Shown here: piece by piece, positions 52,001 through 63,436 of the stretch | Position numbering within the stretch: the stretch's first letter is position 1 | How the letters are laid out: each line of letters starts with the position of its first letter | Assembly (NCBI RefSeq): GCF_019175285.1 | Contig: NC_056527.1 | Location: 106,643,179-106,707,178 of the forward strand | Reading direction: 5' to 3' | Origin: Sceloporus undulatus | Lineage: Eukaryota > Chordata > Lepidosauria > Squamata > Phrynosomatidae | Length of the DNA: 64,000 nucleotides | Position numbers and translations under genes: made by a program | Notes under the pieces: generated by a model | The model's database searches: none | The model's input: only the letters and a program-made list of their open reading frames with translations | What the model was told of the DNA's origin: nothing

Positions 52001-53375
52001 GTTGCTTCCTTGGGAGATCTTTCTAACAGATGCCTTCTTTCAGGTTTCTCATGAGAGTGCTGGACTCATATGGTGATGATTACAGACAGGGCCACCTGGA
52101 CATAGTGCTGGAGGTAAGAAAAAAGTGGGTGGAGGCTGAACAGATTAAATCATCCTTCCCCAGCCTGGAGCCATTCTGTTTTGGAGGTCAACTCCTATCA
52201 GCCCCTGATCATTAGCCAGAAGCTTGGCCTGAGAGGACAGAAAGGGCCACCTAGATTGAATCTATGATTGCAGGAAATGTGGTTTGAGAATGTGTAAAGT
52301 TTTTGGTAGATCTAAAATGTCATACCAGAACTGAGATGGTGAAGGATGTGGAGAAGAAGGTTCCAGATAATAGAACCTTTGCTGATTACAAGTGTTTTGG
52401 GTCTCTCCCCCCCCCCTTTAAAATGGTATATTAAATATACCCTTGATGTTAAATATATTTTTCCTCATGCTGACTGGGGGATGCTATCAGTTCTAGTGCA
52501 AAACACTAACTTATGCAGGGTTTGGTCAAACTTACTCATTGGTAAGTATCTTACAGAAAGTTAGGCCAGAGGGATAAAGAAAAGTCTCCTCATGTCACTT
52601 TACAATGAAAGGGATATTAGAATGTTGTTCTGGCTAACCTGCATGCTCTTGTCTAGGATGAAGGGGGTCACGGCGCAGATGCTCCAACCCCCGGCAACAC
52701 GGAGAATGAACCCCCCGAAAAAGACATGCCGAAGTGCCCCTCGGGTCCTTTGCCTGCCCATGAGCCTGAGACCCTTTCTCCAAGTGAGGGCCCAACCACC
52801 AAGAAGCGGCGGCGCCATTTGCGAGAGGAAAAGGAAGGGAGGATACGGCGAGTAGCCCAAACATTACTCCCAGTGGAAGAATTTCCTGCACAGGTACCTT
52901 AGAACATTTAGACTTTCCAGTTTCCTAAAACTAAAATGGCCATCTGATCCTAGCCCTAGGAAAGATGAAGGTGGTACCTGAATATGATGGTAAAAAGTCA
53001 GCCAGGTTTATGTATACTGAAATATCAATTGAATAGAGTCTGCCAACTAATGTACATTTAGAATCTTAGATTTTTTGCGAGAAAAAACAATCCCCCCTTA
53101 AATATCAAACCTATCAAAATACATAAAACTAGTATGACTTATTCTAACTGTAGACTATAGGGTAAAGATGTACAATGCCTAGAAGCTCTCTTTTGTTTGA
53201 GACAGGGCTTATAACTACTGTTTTGCTTTTGTGGCTTCAGGTTAAGTCTGAAGAAGAGTTCCAGTGTGAGCAGGAGGATGTCCTTACCTCCACCTGGCAG
53301 CCATCCAGCCCCCGAGACAAGTTACTCCATTACCCCAAGTTTTCAAGTCCTGGGGCCTGTTCTGATTTTGACTGA
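49100..53375 (+). CDS. TFPT: TFPT, INO80 complex subunit (TCF3 fusion partner), 5 coding exons
   Basis: TFPT is a nuclear subunit of the INO80 chromatin remodeller (INO80F). Coding exons: 49100-49324, 50726-50796, 52044-52113, 52657-52893, 53241-53375, summing to 738 nt and 245 aa (human 253). The protein starts [20 protein letters not shown] and continues through an acidic Glu run. A basic and coiled-coil core follows ([20 protein letters not shown], then [15 protein letters not shown]). Next come [15 protein letters not shown] and a bipartite basic stretch ([17 protein letters not shown], a likely NLS). The C-terminus is [26 protein letters not shown]. Splice sites are GT..AG and phases agree. 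Human TFPT may start a few residues earlier; an upstream exon was not resolved. The gene is divergent from PRPF31 and convergent with NDUFA3. Confidence 0.95.
50948..51310. mobile_element. GC-rich non-autonomous element made of serial hairpins
   Basis: The TIRs are GGCGGGATACACACCGCC and, inverted, GGCGGGATACAAACCGCC, with ATA on both sides. Inside is a row of hairpins. A perfect 29-bp pair lies at 50971-50999/51023-51051, a perfect 17-bp pair at 51052-51068/51074-51090 and a perfect 14-bp pair at 51130-51143/51160-51173. Smaller ones follow at 51189-51207 and about 51209-51261. It is CpG-rich, unlike the rest of the TFPT intron. No coding capacity is convincing. A PIF/Harbinger-like or unclassified MITE is the likeliest class. 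Confidence 0.75.
51576..51910 (+). mobile_element. Sauria-type SINE with 13-bp target duplication
   Basis: The tRNA-like head has an A box near GGTGGCTCAAGTG and a B box CAGTTCGAGACC. The 3' end is ATCTTTACCT, as in BovB-mobilised squamate SINEs. TAATCTATTGTGA flanks it at 51563-51575 and 51911-51923. It lies in the TFPT intron. Confidence 0.85.
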
Positions 53376-54410
53376 GCCAGTAGCTACTTCACCTAAACTC
53401 TAAAAGAGATTCTGTATGTCACTTGCATCTGTTGCTTCCCACTGTGTTGAACAGACCACTAACTTGTCTACTGGGAAAGAGCACTAGGTCAAGGAACATA
53501 AGATGTGGAGCATGGAAGCTTAGCACATCTAATGAACAGCTGACTCGAATCAACACTGAAGGGAAATTGCAAAGGTCAATATGAATTGTATTTATCAAAT
53601 AATGTAGAAGTCCGTATTTAATAGTACTGAAGCCACTATGTATTTGGAATAGCTTTCCCTGGCACCTTCTAGATATGTGGGACTACATCTTCTACTGTTG
53701 CCAATCAGCGTGGTTGAGGATTGTGAAAGTTGTAGTCCCACACATCTGGAGAGTATTGTATTAGACAAATGGATTCTGTTTCACCTGTCTAAAATCTTAA
53801 TGAGAGGTACCAGGTGGGAATGGGCACACAGAGATTAGCCTTCATGTATCTTAAATGTCTTAGTGGATGAGTTTGAAGAGAGATAGGAGCAACTTATGAA
53901 GGGTCATAAGCGTTCAGCCTCTCTTTTGTTGTACTTTTGTGACTAGTACCTGTGAGTGATAATTGATGTCCATACTAGAGGAGGGAACCTACCACAGGCT
54001 CAATGAAGTGGATAGAAAGGTTACTGCTGTTTCATGTGATAACATTCTCAAGAGATGTTGTCTTCTACCAGGTGCTAAAGGAGAACTGATCTCCTCTGGT
54101 TTTCACTGACAAGGCAAGATGTTAAGATGTCTCCTTACCAATGGCACTAAGCAACACATTATTACAGACAGTTGCATTCAATGTCCATTGGGGTGAGAAT
54201 CATATGGCCCCTATTGGCTCTGCTGACTGACAGCAGAGATTTGTACTTTTAATATCTGGAGGATTCTCACCAATGGCCCACATGTATCTAGGAGTGGTGG
54301 GATGTGCTGTTCACCATGAATGGAGAGCACCAGCTTTCAGAAGACTAGAATTATGGCTTTTGCACTCAACAAGTTAGTTCTGTACCAATAAAAGCCAAGC
54401 TTTGCAACGT
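53376..54410 (+). other. TFPT: TFPT 3' UTR with AATAAA at 54387-54392
   Basis: About 1 kb follows the TFPT stop codon. A canonical AATAAA at 54387-54392 is the first good polyadenylation signal in this direction. A foldback repeat sits at about 53660-53755 inside the UTR. Confidence 0.6.
53660..53755. repeat. Foldback repeat in the TFPT 3' UTR, same type
   Basis: TATGTGGGACTACATCTTCT pairs with GTTGTAGTCCCACACATCTG. If transcribed it would form a hairpin in the TFPT mRNA tail. Confidence 0.55.
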
Positions 54411-55598
54411 GTATCAGTTACGCTAGTTTATCAGAGTCATTGGTGTTTGAAAATTTGTTCCTCCTCTGCCAATCCAGAAAGAAAGTATATGCAATACACT
54501 AACAGCATTTCATATTCTTTCTTCCTATATGCTCTTGGGTCCCTTTTTATAGAGTTTGAAGCTTGATTTATAAAATATACAAAACACATCCTGCAAAGTA
54601 CTACTACTCCTGAATCTGAGCTTGAAAATGATAAATACTAACTCGATGATTCTGGGAATTATATCCCCCAAAAGTAACTTTGTTCTTAATTAGTTGTACC
54701 AGAAATCACCTTTTTGAACAAATGTTTTAACAGAGCTGCACTCTGCTTAACTTGTTACCAGGATAAGTTCTCAGATTAACATGGCATCTTCAGGCTTTGG
54801 GGATTTACTTTTTTCACTAGGAGGTTTCCCAGTGAAAAATGGGAAACTTGATGTGAGAAAAAAGGGCACAATATTAGTATTAAGGAACAAGGTGCCTTTC
54901 AATGCATGCTCACTTTGGAAATTTTTTAAATATCAGAACTGAGCCTATTTTACTTTTTATATAAAACTGCACCAATTTTCTCCCCCAGTTTCTTGCTTTC
55001 AGCAGCCAAATTTACAAGAATGTTGAGACACCGAGAGAAATATTTTCCAGTCTACTGCAGGCTAGTCAGCAATCTAGCAGCAGTTCCCAACCTGTGCTTC
55101 TTTGCCAGTCATAAAATTCAGCATGCCTCTAACCTCTTTCTTCCATTTCCAAACTCCCTGTCCCACTGATCTAGGAACCCGACTAGTTCAAAGGAGTACA
55201 AACTGATCCATCATCTGAGTTTTGGTAAGAATGGTTGGAATTGCAGGATATTTGTTAACATCTCTCAACAGAACTAAATCTTCCACCTTCTCTTGAATGA
55301 GGAATCCATGGTACCTAAACTGGTTAAGTTTCCTAACAATTTTAACAGTGAAGTGGATTGGAATGGGCAGTGTCCAAGCAATTTACACCCCCACTGTCCA
55401 TCTAGGGTGCCTCCTTGTTACAGCTGGGAAACATTTTGCCACTCGGGATTTCTTCAACTGTAATTCCAATAATCCCTTAAACTGGGCATCCTGGCAATGG
55501 CTTTTGGGGTTTGTTCCAAAAACAGCTGGAGCAGCAAAGATTCTCCATCCCTGACCTATGACAAAGGCTGAAAAATCTGCTTTTAACTTAGCAACACA

Positions 55599-55604
55599 TT
55601 TATT
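55599..55604 (-). terminator. NDUFA3 polyadenylation signal AATAAA
   Basis: TTTATT on the plus strand reads AATAAA on the minus strand, about 90 nt after the NDUFA3 stop codon. Confidence 0.6.
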
Positions 55605-55692
55605 ACATCCTCAAAGTACATATACAAGAAAGGGTGGATTGCAGTGTGGCGTGCAGAGTGCCTTCAGTGGTAGCTTGTTGTGCTCTTCATTC

Positions 55693-58173
55693 TCAGAGCT
55701 TCTTCAGCCATTCGAGGCTTGGACCTTCCTTATCACAGGGGTGAGAGGGAATATCTGGCATGTTGCCATCATCTCGAACTGGAACTGGAAAGAGAGAGAG
55801 AGAGATGGACAGTCAAATAAATGGTCATGCATTGGTATAGTTAAATACCTCTAGGAGAGAACGACATTAATTCCCCCTGCCCCCAAAATGCAACACTACA
55901 GAATGTGTCATCGCAAGGTGAAAAGAGCCTATGGAATTATCTGAAAACTTTCCCATGTCACATCTCTTGGAAAGCACTGCCAACCAGCGAGATTGCTATG
56001 GATGTGGGCTGAGGGCTCCCAAATGACGTTTTCCTTCAATGCCCACATTTCTAGCATTGCAGTAATTTTAAAATACAGTTCAGAAATATGGTTAGGCTTC
56101 AAAAGAAAAGGGCAAAGTGACCAAAGAAATGCAAACCAAGCAAATATGGCAGTCCTAAGTGTGAATGACTTTCAGTGCCTCACTCTCTTCAGTGCTAGAA
56201 ATTGGAGACTGAAGGAAATTTGTATTTGCTGGACAAAATTATTATTGGAGGGCAAAGCCTTCACTCACCCCACATGGTTGAGTTTTCTTCCTGACAAACG
56301 CTGCATGCCATTGACAGCTATGTGATATACACAGGTACTACAGGAAAACCTTTTATGCTTCCTTCAACAGAGGAGCATTGATGGAAAGGCTGCACCATTC
56401 TGGTTTTGGGATTTTTTTTTTTGTAACAGAGCTGCTAGCCCTCAACTACAAAAAAGGTGGCCACCCACTATTTATAAGTTGCTTTATTCAGAGATATACT
56501 TTAACTAAACTGGATCCATTTTTTTAAAGAATGTATGTTACATTGTGTATGCTTTCAAATCACCTCAGAGGGTTTACCTAGGGAAAGAATAAAGAGAAGT
56601 AGTTTGCTAGTTCCTTCCTCTGATATATAGCTTACAGTAACAATGTTCTAACTCTCCAGTAAGAAGGATGATTTCACTGGGCGGCTGAATGCCATTCACA
56701 CACAACCCAACCTGGCCTAACTGGCAGGGTTCTGAGAGGATAAAGGTGGGAATGAGGAAAGCCACATATACCATTTCAACTCAAAAAAGGAAGGGTGAGA
56801 TATAAAAAACTAAAGTCACTTATAAAATCAAAATTTCCAAATCACACTCTAATAACATCTGTATATATGCCTTCCAGGTGTGATGATGTTTTAAAAGACT
56901 GTGCATTTTTCATTTGTTATACTGATCTAGAACTTCGTTTCTCATCAACAGACCTTCAAACACATTCCTTCCAAGGAATGCTTTTGCCAGCTTAAAGATG
57001 AAGTCATTTCTCTGTTATCCTCCAAAATTTAGAAACTACATCTAAAACAAATGAGCGCTGTGGATTTGATTGTACCTGGATACACATATGGTACAGCTCG
57101 GTTGGCCATGCCACTGTATTTTGTGTAAGGGCTGATCCAGGGTAGTGTCATACCTGAAATGGAGAAAGAGAATACAGATGTGAATCAGAAAAGAATTAAC
57201 AAGACAAGTATCAGATTTGTCTGGCTTAGTATTCTTCACATTCACCAGGAAAAGTCCATAGTTTCAGACAGTTGTCTTTCCTAACCTTACCTGGAGATGC
57301 CAAGAAATGATCATAGGACCTTGAGTATGCAAAGAATATGCGCTACCACTGAGCCACATTCCCCAATGGGAAAGTAATCCTATGTTGTCAACAGCCAAGG
57401 AAGGGGAATACAGACATCAGTAAATGAAGTTCCAAAGAAACGGCTTAAAGACACTTAATATAGCACCTTTGCTAAAGTTGTGATCTGGTTTGTGCAAATA
57501 CCCAATACAGAAAACTCCTGCAAATCCTCTGCATGCTGCCTCTAGAACCACAATGGGAAGAAAGGAGGGTATTGTTAAAATAAGGATTTCTGAGTTGCAA
57601 GGAAATACATAAACTCACCTAAAATACCAATGCCGCAAGATACCACAATCACAGGCTCCTTTGCCCATGCATTTTTCAGAAACGCACCAATTTCTATGGA
57701 ACAGACAAAAAGAAGCATGCAGACATTATCTGATTTGGTTCTCTAGTGATGGTCAGTGGAAAGGTGAAAGCTAGAATGCCAGGCACCCAGGAGAAAAACA
57801 CATTGGCTTGATGGTTTTGTTTTGCCTTCTCTAGAAAGTGGTGAACTTGTCCTCCTCTAAGACATCTGGTCACCCTGCCTCCTTCCCCACTAGAGCCACA
57901 ACACACCCGTCCACACGTACACGCATCTTGATTCCACCACCTTCTCTCTCTATGGAAAAGAGTGCAAGCAGCAGGTCATCCTTTTAATGCCCTTGTCTGT
58001 CCTCCAAGCATTTTACCCTGAAAAGCCCATGGCAATGGGACCCACACATGGCCTTGGGGCTCCTTTATGTAAGCTGGGGTCTCTATGTACTGAGAAGCCC
58101 CATTGACTCAACAGACCCTGCAACAAGCACTACTGTCTAAACTGCTGCTGCACTTACGGCCCAGCGCCGCCAT
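55693..58173 (-). CDS. NDUFA3: NDUFA3, complex I (NADH:ubiquinone oxidoreductase) subunit A3, 4 exons
   Basis: NDUFA3 is a small accessory subunit of mitochondrial complex I, in the inner membrane. Coding exons in transcript order: 58173-58158, 57693-57619, 57153-57076, 55784-55693, giving 86 aa (human 84). The protein reads [20 protein letters not shown], then one transmembrane helix around [16 protein letters not shown], then [20 protein letters not shown]. The C-terminus is [21 protein letters not shown], matching the family. All introns are GT..AG. The last acceptor is a tandem CAG-TTC-CAG, so two in-frame variants differing by two residues are possible. The gene is convergent with TFPT. 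Confidence 0.95.
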
Positions 58174-58225
58174 CTTGCAATCCAAAGGAAAGGAACGCAG
58201 CGCATTCTGGGAACTGTAGTTTTAT
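58165..58225 (-). promoter_or_regulatory. NDUFA3 core promoter: YY1-type and ZNF143/THAP11-type motifs
   Basis: The start codon sits in GCAAGATGGCGGCGC, a YY1-like element. At 58202-58220 the minus strand reads ACTACAGTTCCCAGAATGC, close to the SBS element bound by ZNF143/THAP11. Such elements are known at nuclear genes for mitochondrial proteins. Binding is inferred. Confidence 0.6.
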
Positions 58226-58320
58226 GGTTCCTCTCGCAGCCACGCGAGCGCCCCCTGGTGGTTGGTTGGCAAATAGTTATTTTTTAATCTGTACAAGGCC
58301 CAAATCTTTCACTGATTTTG

Positions 58321-58354
58321 TTTTAATAATATTAATAATATAATAATAATTTCC

Positions 58355-58404
<50 letters not shown>

Positions 58405-58580
58405 NNNNNNNNNNTTTATTTTCTTATATCCCACCTTTCTCCCAATATAGGGATTTATAATAATAATAATAAATGATAAATTATTTTCTTATATCCCACT
58501 TTTCTCCCAATATAGGGATTTATAATAATTATTATTATTACTATTTATTTTCTTATATCCCATTTTCTCCCAATATAGGG

Positions 58581-58613
<33 letters not shown>

Positions 58614-58700
58614 TTATTTTTATATCCCACCTTTCTCCCAATATAGGGACTCATAATAATGATAATAATAAAGTGCCTATATTCCATTTAAAATCGTACA
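58321..58700. repeat. (AAT)n blocks alternating with a duplicated repeat fragment
   Basis: The word TTATATCCCACTTTCTCCCAATATAGGGA (in pieces) appears four times, separated by AAT/ATA runs. It is the end of a dispersed repeat, amplified in tandem with its microsatellite. Confidence 0.75.
58405..58414. other. Assembly gap of 10 N
   Basis: Ten N bases lie inside the (AAT)n block. The true length of the microsatellite here is unknown. Confidence 0.99.
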
Positions 58701-61700
58701 AGCAATATTATTATATTATATATTATATTATGTCTATATTATATTATATTATATATATTACTTATCCCACTTTTCTACCCAAAATTGGGACCCAAAGCGG
58801 CTTACAGTCTAAAAACTTACACAAATACAGTTAAAAACTTACAAAAGACATGAGAGAATTAGGTAGACATTAATTTTTAAAATTAATAATAGATTAATAA
58901 TAATAATAGATTTACAAACAAAGTAGAAAAAGAATGGCTTCCTTTGGAAAACCTTGATTAGATGTAACGTAAATTCAGTTTGGATGCAGACAAATTAAGT
59001 TATAACATCAAATTGTAATTACTCTGGAAAAAATATATAGAATTAACGTATATAAGTTACATTTCCAAGAAGGAATTTATATAATACAAACTTATTGGTA
59101 ACTAATTTTGTGTGATTATATAGACTGCGTTATATAGAAAGGAATCATGCAAGATAACACTATTCTTGTTAGCAACGCTTAATTGTATTTATTTTATTCA
59201 TGGAAAGTAATTAATTTAAGGAATAAGAAAACGGTATTATATACCATCAGATGAACAATAGTAGAAAGGATTCAGAGAAGTTAGTACTGTATAAATATAG
59301 CACTTATTGCTCCCAAGTAATAGGAAAATATGGGAAGTATATATACCTTATAAATCTGCAGTTTTTTGTCTATCGATTGAGGTTTCTTTTCTACCATATT
59401 TTAATGTGTGTAATGTAAAAATATAAAATAAAAAAAGAAATTACCACATTTACATTTTCCCTCTGTGTTTCTTGACCTTCCGAATACCATGATTGTGGGA
59501 GTCTGCAGATTATGCCTGATCAGGATTTTACACTTTAGTCATTTCTGGCACAACCTGCCTGTCACAAAAAATAAAGGACGCAACGAGCTGATTTTCTCAA
59601 CATCATGCACCAAGGGACCAATGATGACACTGACAACATTTCATCAATTTACCATAATAACGTCCGGGTGATAATTATTACTTTATGATAGCCCCTGTAA
59701 AGCACAATCTGCAGACTTCTGCATTTTCTGTCCTGTAATTCTGCATGGAGAAGGATTTTGAAACAGGTGAGATGGCTTGCCAAAGTCACTTTTTTTGGAC
59801 TGTCCCTCAATCCTACATCTCTTTCACACTCACAATTATAGCACTTTGATATAAGTTTAAATGCCATGACTTCATTCTACAAAATCTTGGGGTTTGTCAT
59901 TAGTGAGGCACTTGAACCACCTGGAAGACAATTCTAAATCCATCACGAAACTATAAATCCCAGGATTTTTTAGGAGGGAGCCATGACTATGAAAGTAATA
60001 TCAAAGTACTATTAGTTCTGTAGCATGAAAGAGGTAATAACCCCCTCAAATCCCCCAACCAGCATGCAATTCCTAGAGTTGTAGGTTGTTGTTGTTTTTA
60101 AAATGCTGCCCAAGACATTTTGCTGCCTGGGAGAAAAAGCAAGACGGTGCCCACTTAATTCTAAGTACAGACTCTAAATGGAGGGGCGGCTAAGCCTTGC
60201 TTCAACATTGCAAATCAAGCAACATCCTCCACAACATATGAAAGCAGCTGGCAAGTTTAAGGAATATATAGAAGTACACACAGCTCTGTCCTCAGAGGAA
60301 CTGGCAGGGAACTCAGAAGAAAGAGCAGAAGCAGATGCCTCATTTTTCCTAATGTTAAGACCAGCCCTGGAAATGCCATCCCTGCATGAAATCACAGGCA
60401 AACCAGCTAACAAAATTAATCCTGGCAATAGGAAAATGTAACTGTGCTCATTCTGTCTCTCCAATATCATCCTTTGGATGAATTAATTTTGTTTATTAAT
60501 GAAGGGGAATTATTCAGGCTTCAAAACTTATGTAAATGTCTCTTGCATGCACATAATGACACATATGGATGATGGACTATTTGTGCCTCTCTGGATGACA
60601 GTCCCCGAAGCTTCCAAGATTTCCTATGAGCTGTTCTCTAGTGGCTACATGAAAGGAGGTCAACTCAAAAGCATGCAGTTGCAAAACAGCTCTTCTCTAG
60701 TTCCCTCGCCTGTGGTCTCTTGCAGAACCTGGACAATTTCAGTTTTTTGGATGACCGCTTCCCAAATTCCCAAGCCACCATGAGAATTAGGAGAGTCATC
60801 TCCCTGGCTATGCTCTCTCATGTGGAACAATATTCCAGCAACGAAGTCTAATAACCTGAAAAGGCCATGTGTCTTTAATTCAAGCATTCATCCAAATCTC
60901 TACTTGATTTCGGTAAGCACAAGCAACAATGTATAAAAATAAAAAGCTAAATATTATTTTAAATATCTTGCAGGTATAAAATCAGGTCACCTTAGCCAGA
61001 CTTGATTTATAAGCATTGCAATATATGCATTTGACATATAGAGACATGACATGGTTTATATTGGTCCAGGGAAAGGAGAAGATTTGTGTCCTTGATTTTT
61101 TGGATTCTTTTATGACAGTACAGTACTTGAAAATAGCTTCCTGCTCTTCCACATCATACCTTTCAACTGTCTCGGTTTAGCAGGGACAGGCCCAGTTAAT
61201 ACTCTGTTGTCCCACTTTTGCAGCTGCTTTTAAAATGTCCCAGTTGCTCTCTCCTGCTCCCACTTTCCTCCATTGTCCTCTGCTTACTTCAATTGCTCAA
61301 AAATGAGTTTAAATTACAAAAGTAGTTTGCATTCAACTCGGAGCTGGGGAATGAGAGGAATGGATGAAATCTTGTCCTTCCTAGTAGGTTCAGGCAAAAC
61401 CAATCTGCAGCATCCCTCCCTAGCTTGTGTTCTTCATTAATGACTATTTTCATCTTGACCACACTTTGATGTTACTTGGCCAGTTTTTATCTTTAAAAGT
61501 AGAGGGTAATGCTGCTTCTTTATACACTTTTTGCAAGTGTCTGTCATTAGAGCATGTGCAGAGTGTATTTTGCTGACCACTATAATCTCAAATACACTTT
61601 TAAGAACAAGGACAGGTTATTTCCCCATCCTGGTATGTGCCAAATGTGCCACTACAATTCCCATCACCATATAGACATGCTGTCCAGTGTGGTGCGAGTG

Positions 61701-62653
61701 GTAGTCCAACATATCTAGAGGGAACTAGGCTGAAAAAGGCAGTCAAGATAGGATTTTGCTGTAGTAATCCTCTTTAGAAAATTCTGCCTCTGCTCCTCTA
61801 CAATGAACCATTAGGTTGTCTTCCCAAAGAGCCATGCTTTGTGTTTTGGACTCTCCAGCCAAGAAGAGGAACAGAGAGATCATTTTTGCTCACACACCAG
61901 CAGCTGCTTCCTTTGAGTCATCATCAGGGACTTTTTGGATCTGTGAGGAGGAAGCTTTCGACCTTATTCAACCATAACATTAAAGGTTCCTGTTGTTTTT
62001 TAACATCTTATTCCGATTCCTTTGGAAATGACCAGTCTGTAGGGTTCCGTTGGACTCTAAGGACTTTTTCATATGAGGCTATAAAGCATAATGTTAACAG
62101 GATAAAAGTGTGTTTGGTGGGCACTTCTCACACGACGTCATGTCTGTCTTGCTGCTGCCTTGCATTCTAGTCATTACTGTAGTGCACCTTTTCATTGATG
62201 GGCAAAACCCATCAACAGGCTCTCACTGCTATTCCATCACTGCCTTCGTGCAATAGGTCTCTTTTGCTGCAGTTCCACTTCTCAGGTAGTGAATGGGTGT
62301 GATTCTGCTCCTCTCCCCCATACCCCTTTGCACCGATTGCTTGTGCCAGTACTTTCTTGAGGTTGGCTGCTGTGTACATATGCAAACAGCAGCCAGCTTC
62401 AGAAGGCAGTTGGCATTGGCAATCACTTGCATGGGGCTGCACACAGCAGCTGCACACTTTTGGAGGAAGGGAGTAACCACAGCTGCTAACATCTTCCCAA
62501 AGATGGCTGCACATTCACATAGCATCTGGCTTCTGGAAGCAGTTGGCAGCTGGGATCTCTCATTTCCTCTCTTCTTTTCTCCTGAAAGGTGGCATTTGGC
62601 AGCACAGAAAACAGATCACTCAATCATGGATTGCCAAAAGGCTATTGTGAAAT
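58701..62653. other. Intergenic DNA past NDUFA3 with no recognised gene
   Basis: AT-rich sequence. A repeat end (CCCAAAGCGGCTTACAGTCT) lies near 58790-58812. Short open frames, including one at 60178-60441, show no family motif, no splice context and no codon signal that I can support. Confidence 0.5.
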
Positions 62654-62870
62654 AGCAATAGCAATAGCATTTACATTTCTATACCGCTTAAGCCTTAGGA
62701 GTGAACTCAGCACTCTCTAAGCAGTTTACAAAGTGTAAGCCAATTGCCCCCAACAAGCTGGGTACTCATTTTACCAACCTACAAAAGGATGGAATGTTTA
62801 ATCAACCATAGAGCCCTAGGATCGAACTCACAACCTTGTGGTTGCATTTAACCACTAAAAGTGTGATGAG
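62654..62870. repeat. Dispersed SINE-like repeat
   Basis: A (TAGCAA)n start is followed by TTTCTATACCGCTTAAGCC, CTAAGCAGTTTACAAAG, and TAGGATCGAACTCACAACCT near a B-box-like end. It is common in squamates by recollection. Confidence 0.45.
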
Positions 62871-63039
62871 AAATTATGCTAAAAGGTATGCTTCCTTTTT
62901 TAAACTAGTGTGATTGTGTTATGATAGCAGGCTGGTGTGATAAAGTCCTAGGGCTGGGAAACATGTGGTCTTACAGACGTTTCCCTCAGCAGTCCCCAAC
63001 CAGCATAGCCAAAAATGTAGGATCCTGCAGTTCATAACA

Positions 63040-63140
63040 GCATGGTATAGTGCTTTGAGCATAGGACTAGGTTTGAATCCTGGCTTGGCCACGGAAACCC
63101 ACTTGAACAAGTCACACTCTCAGCCTCAGATGATGGTAAT
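63040..63140 (+). mobile_element. tRNA-derived SINE, same family, short copy
   Basis: GCATGGTATAGTGCTTTGAG, GTTTGAATCCTGGCTTGGCC and CAAGTCACACTCTCAGCCTC appear in order. Confidence 0.6.
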
Positions 63141-63436
63141 TGCAGCCAATGAGCACAGTCTTTGACACAATTGGGGTGGGGGGTGTCAGTCTGCTACATC
63201 CAATAGCATGAAAAGCAGGCTAGAATATCTAGAATATCTTTATAAAGATTAGAAGCAGGCATTTCAAAACATGTTGTTTCTGAAAGGTGTTGTCTCAGGG
63301 TGCTTGTCCTCTTACTCACATCAGTTTCCATATCTGTAAAATGGGAATAATACCTACACAAGTCAGACTTGGAGCGTTCTAATCCGTCAGCCATACACCC
63401 TTCTCCAGAATACTTTGTTCCATGCAATCTGTAGGT

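Noticed and set aside
60178-60441. 87-codon plus-strand open frame
   Set aside because: No recognisable domain, no splice or promoter context, and a repeat-like start.
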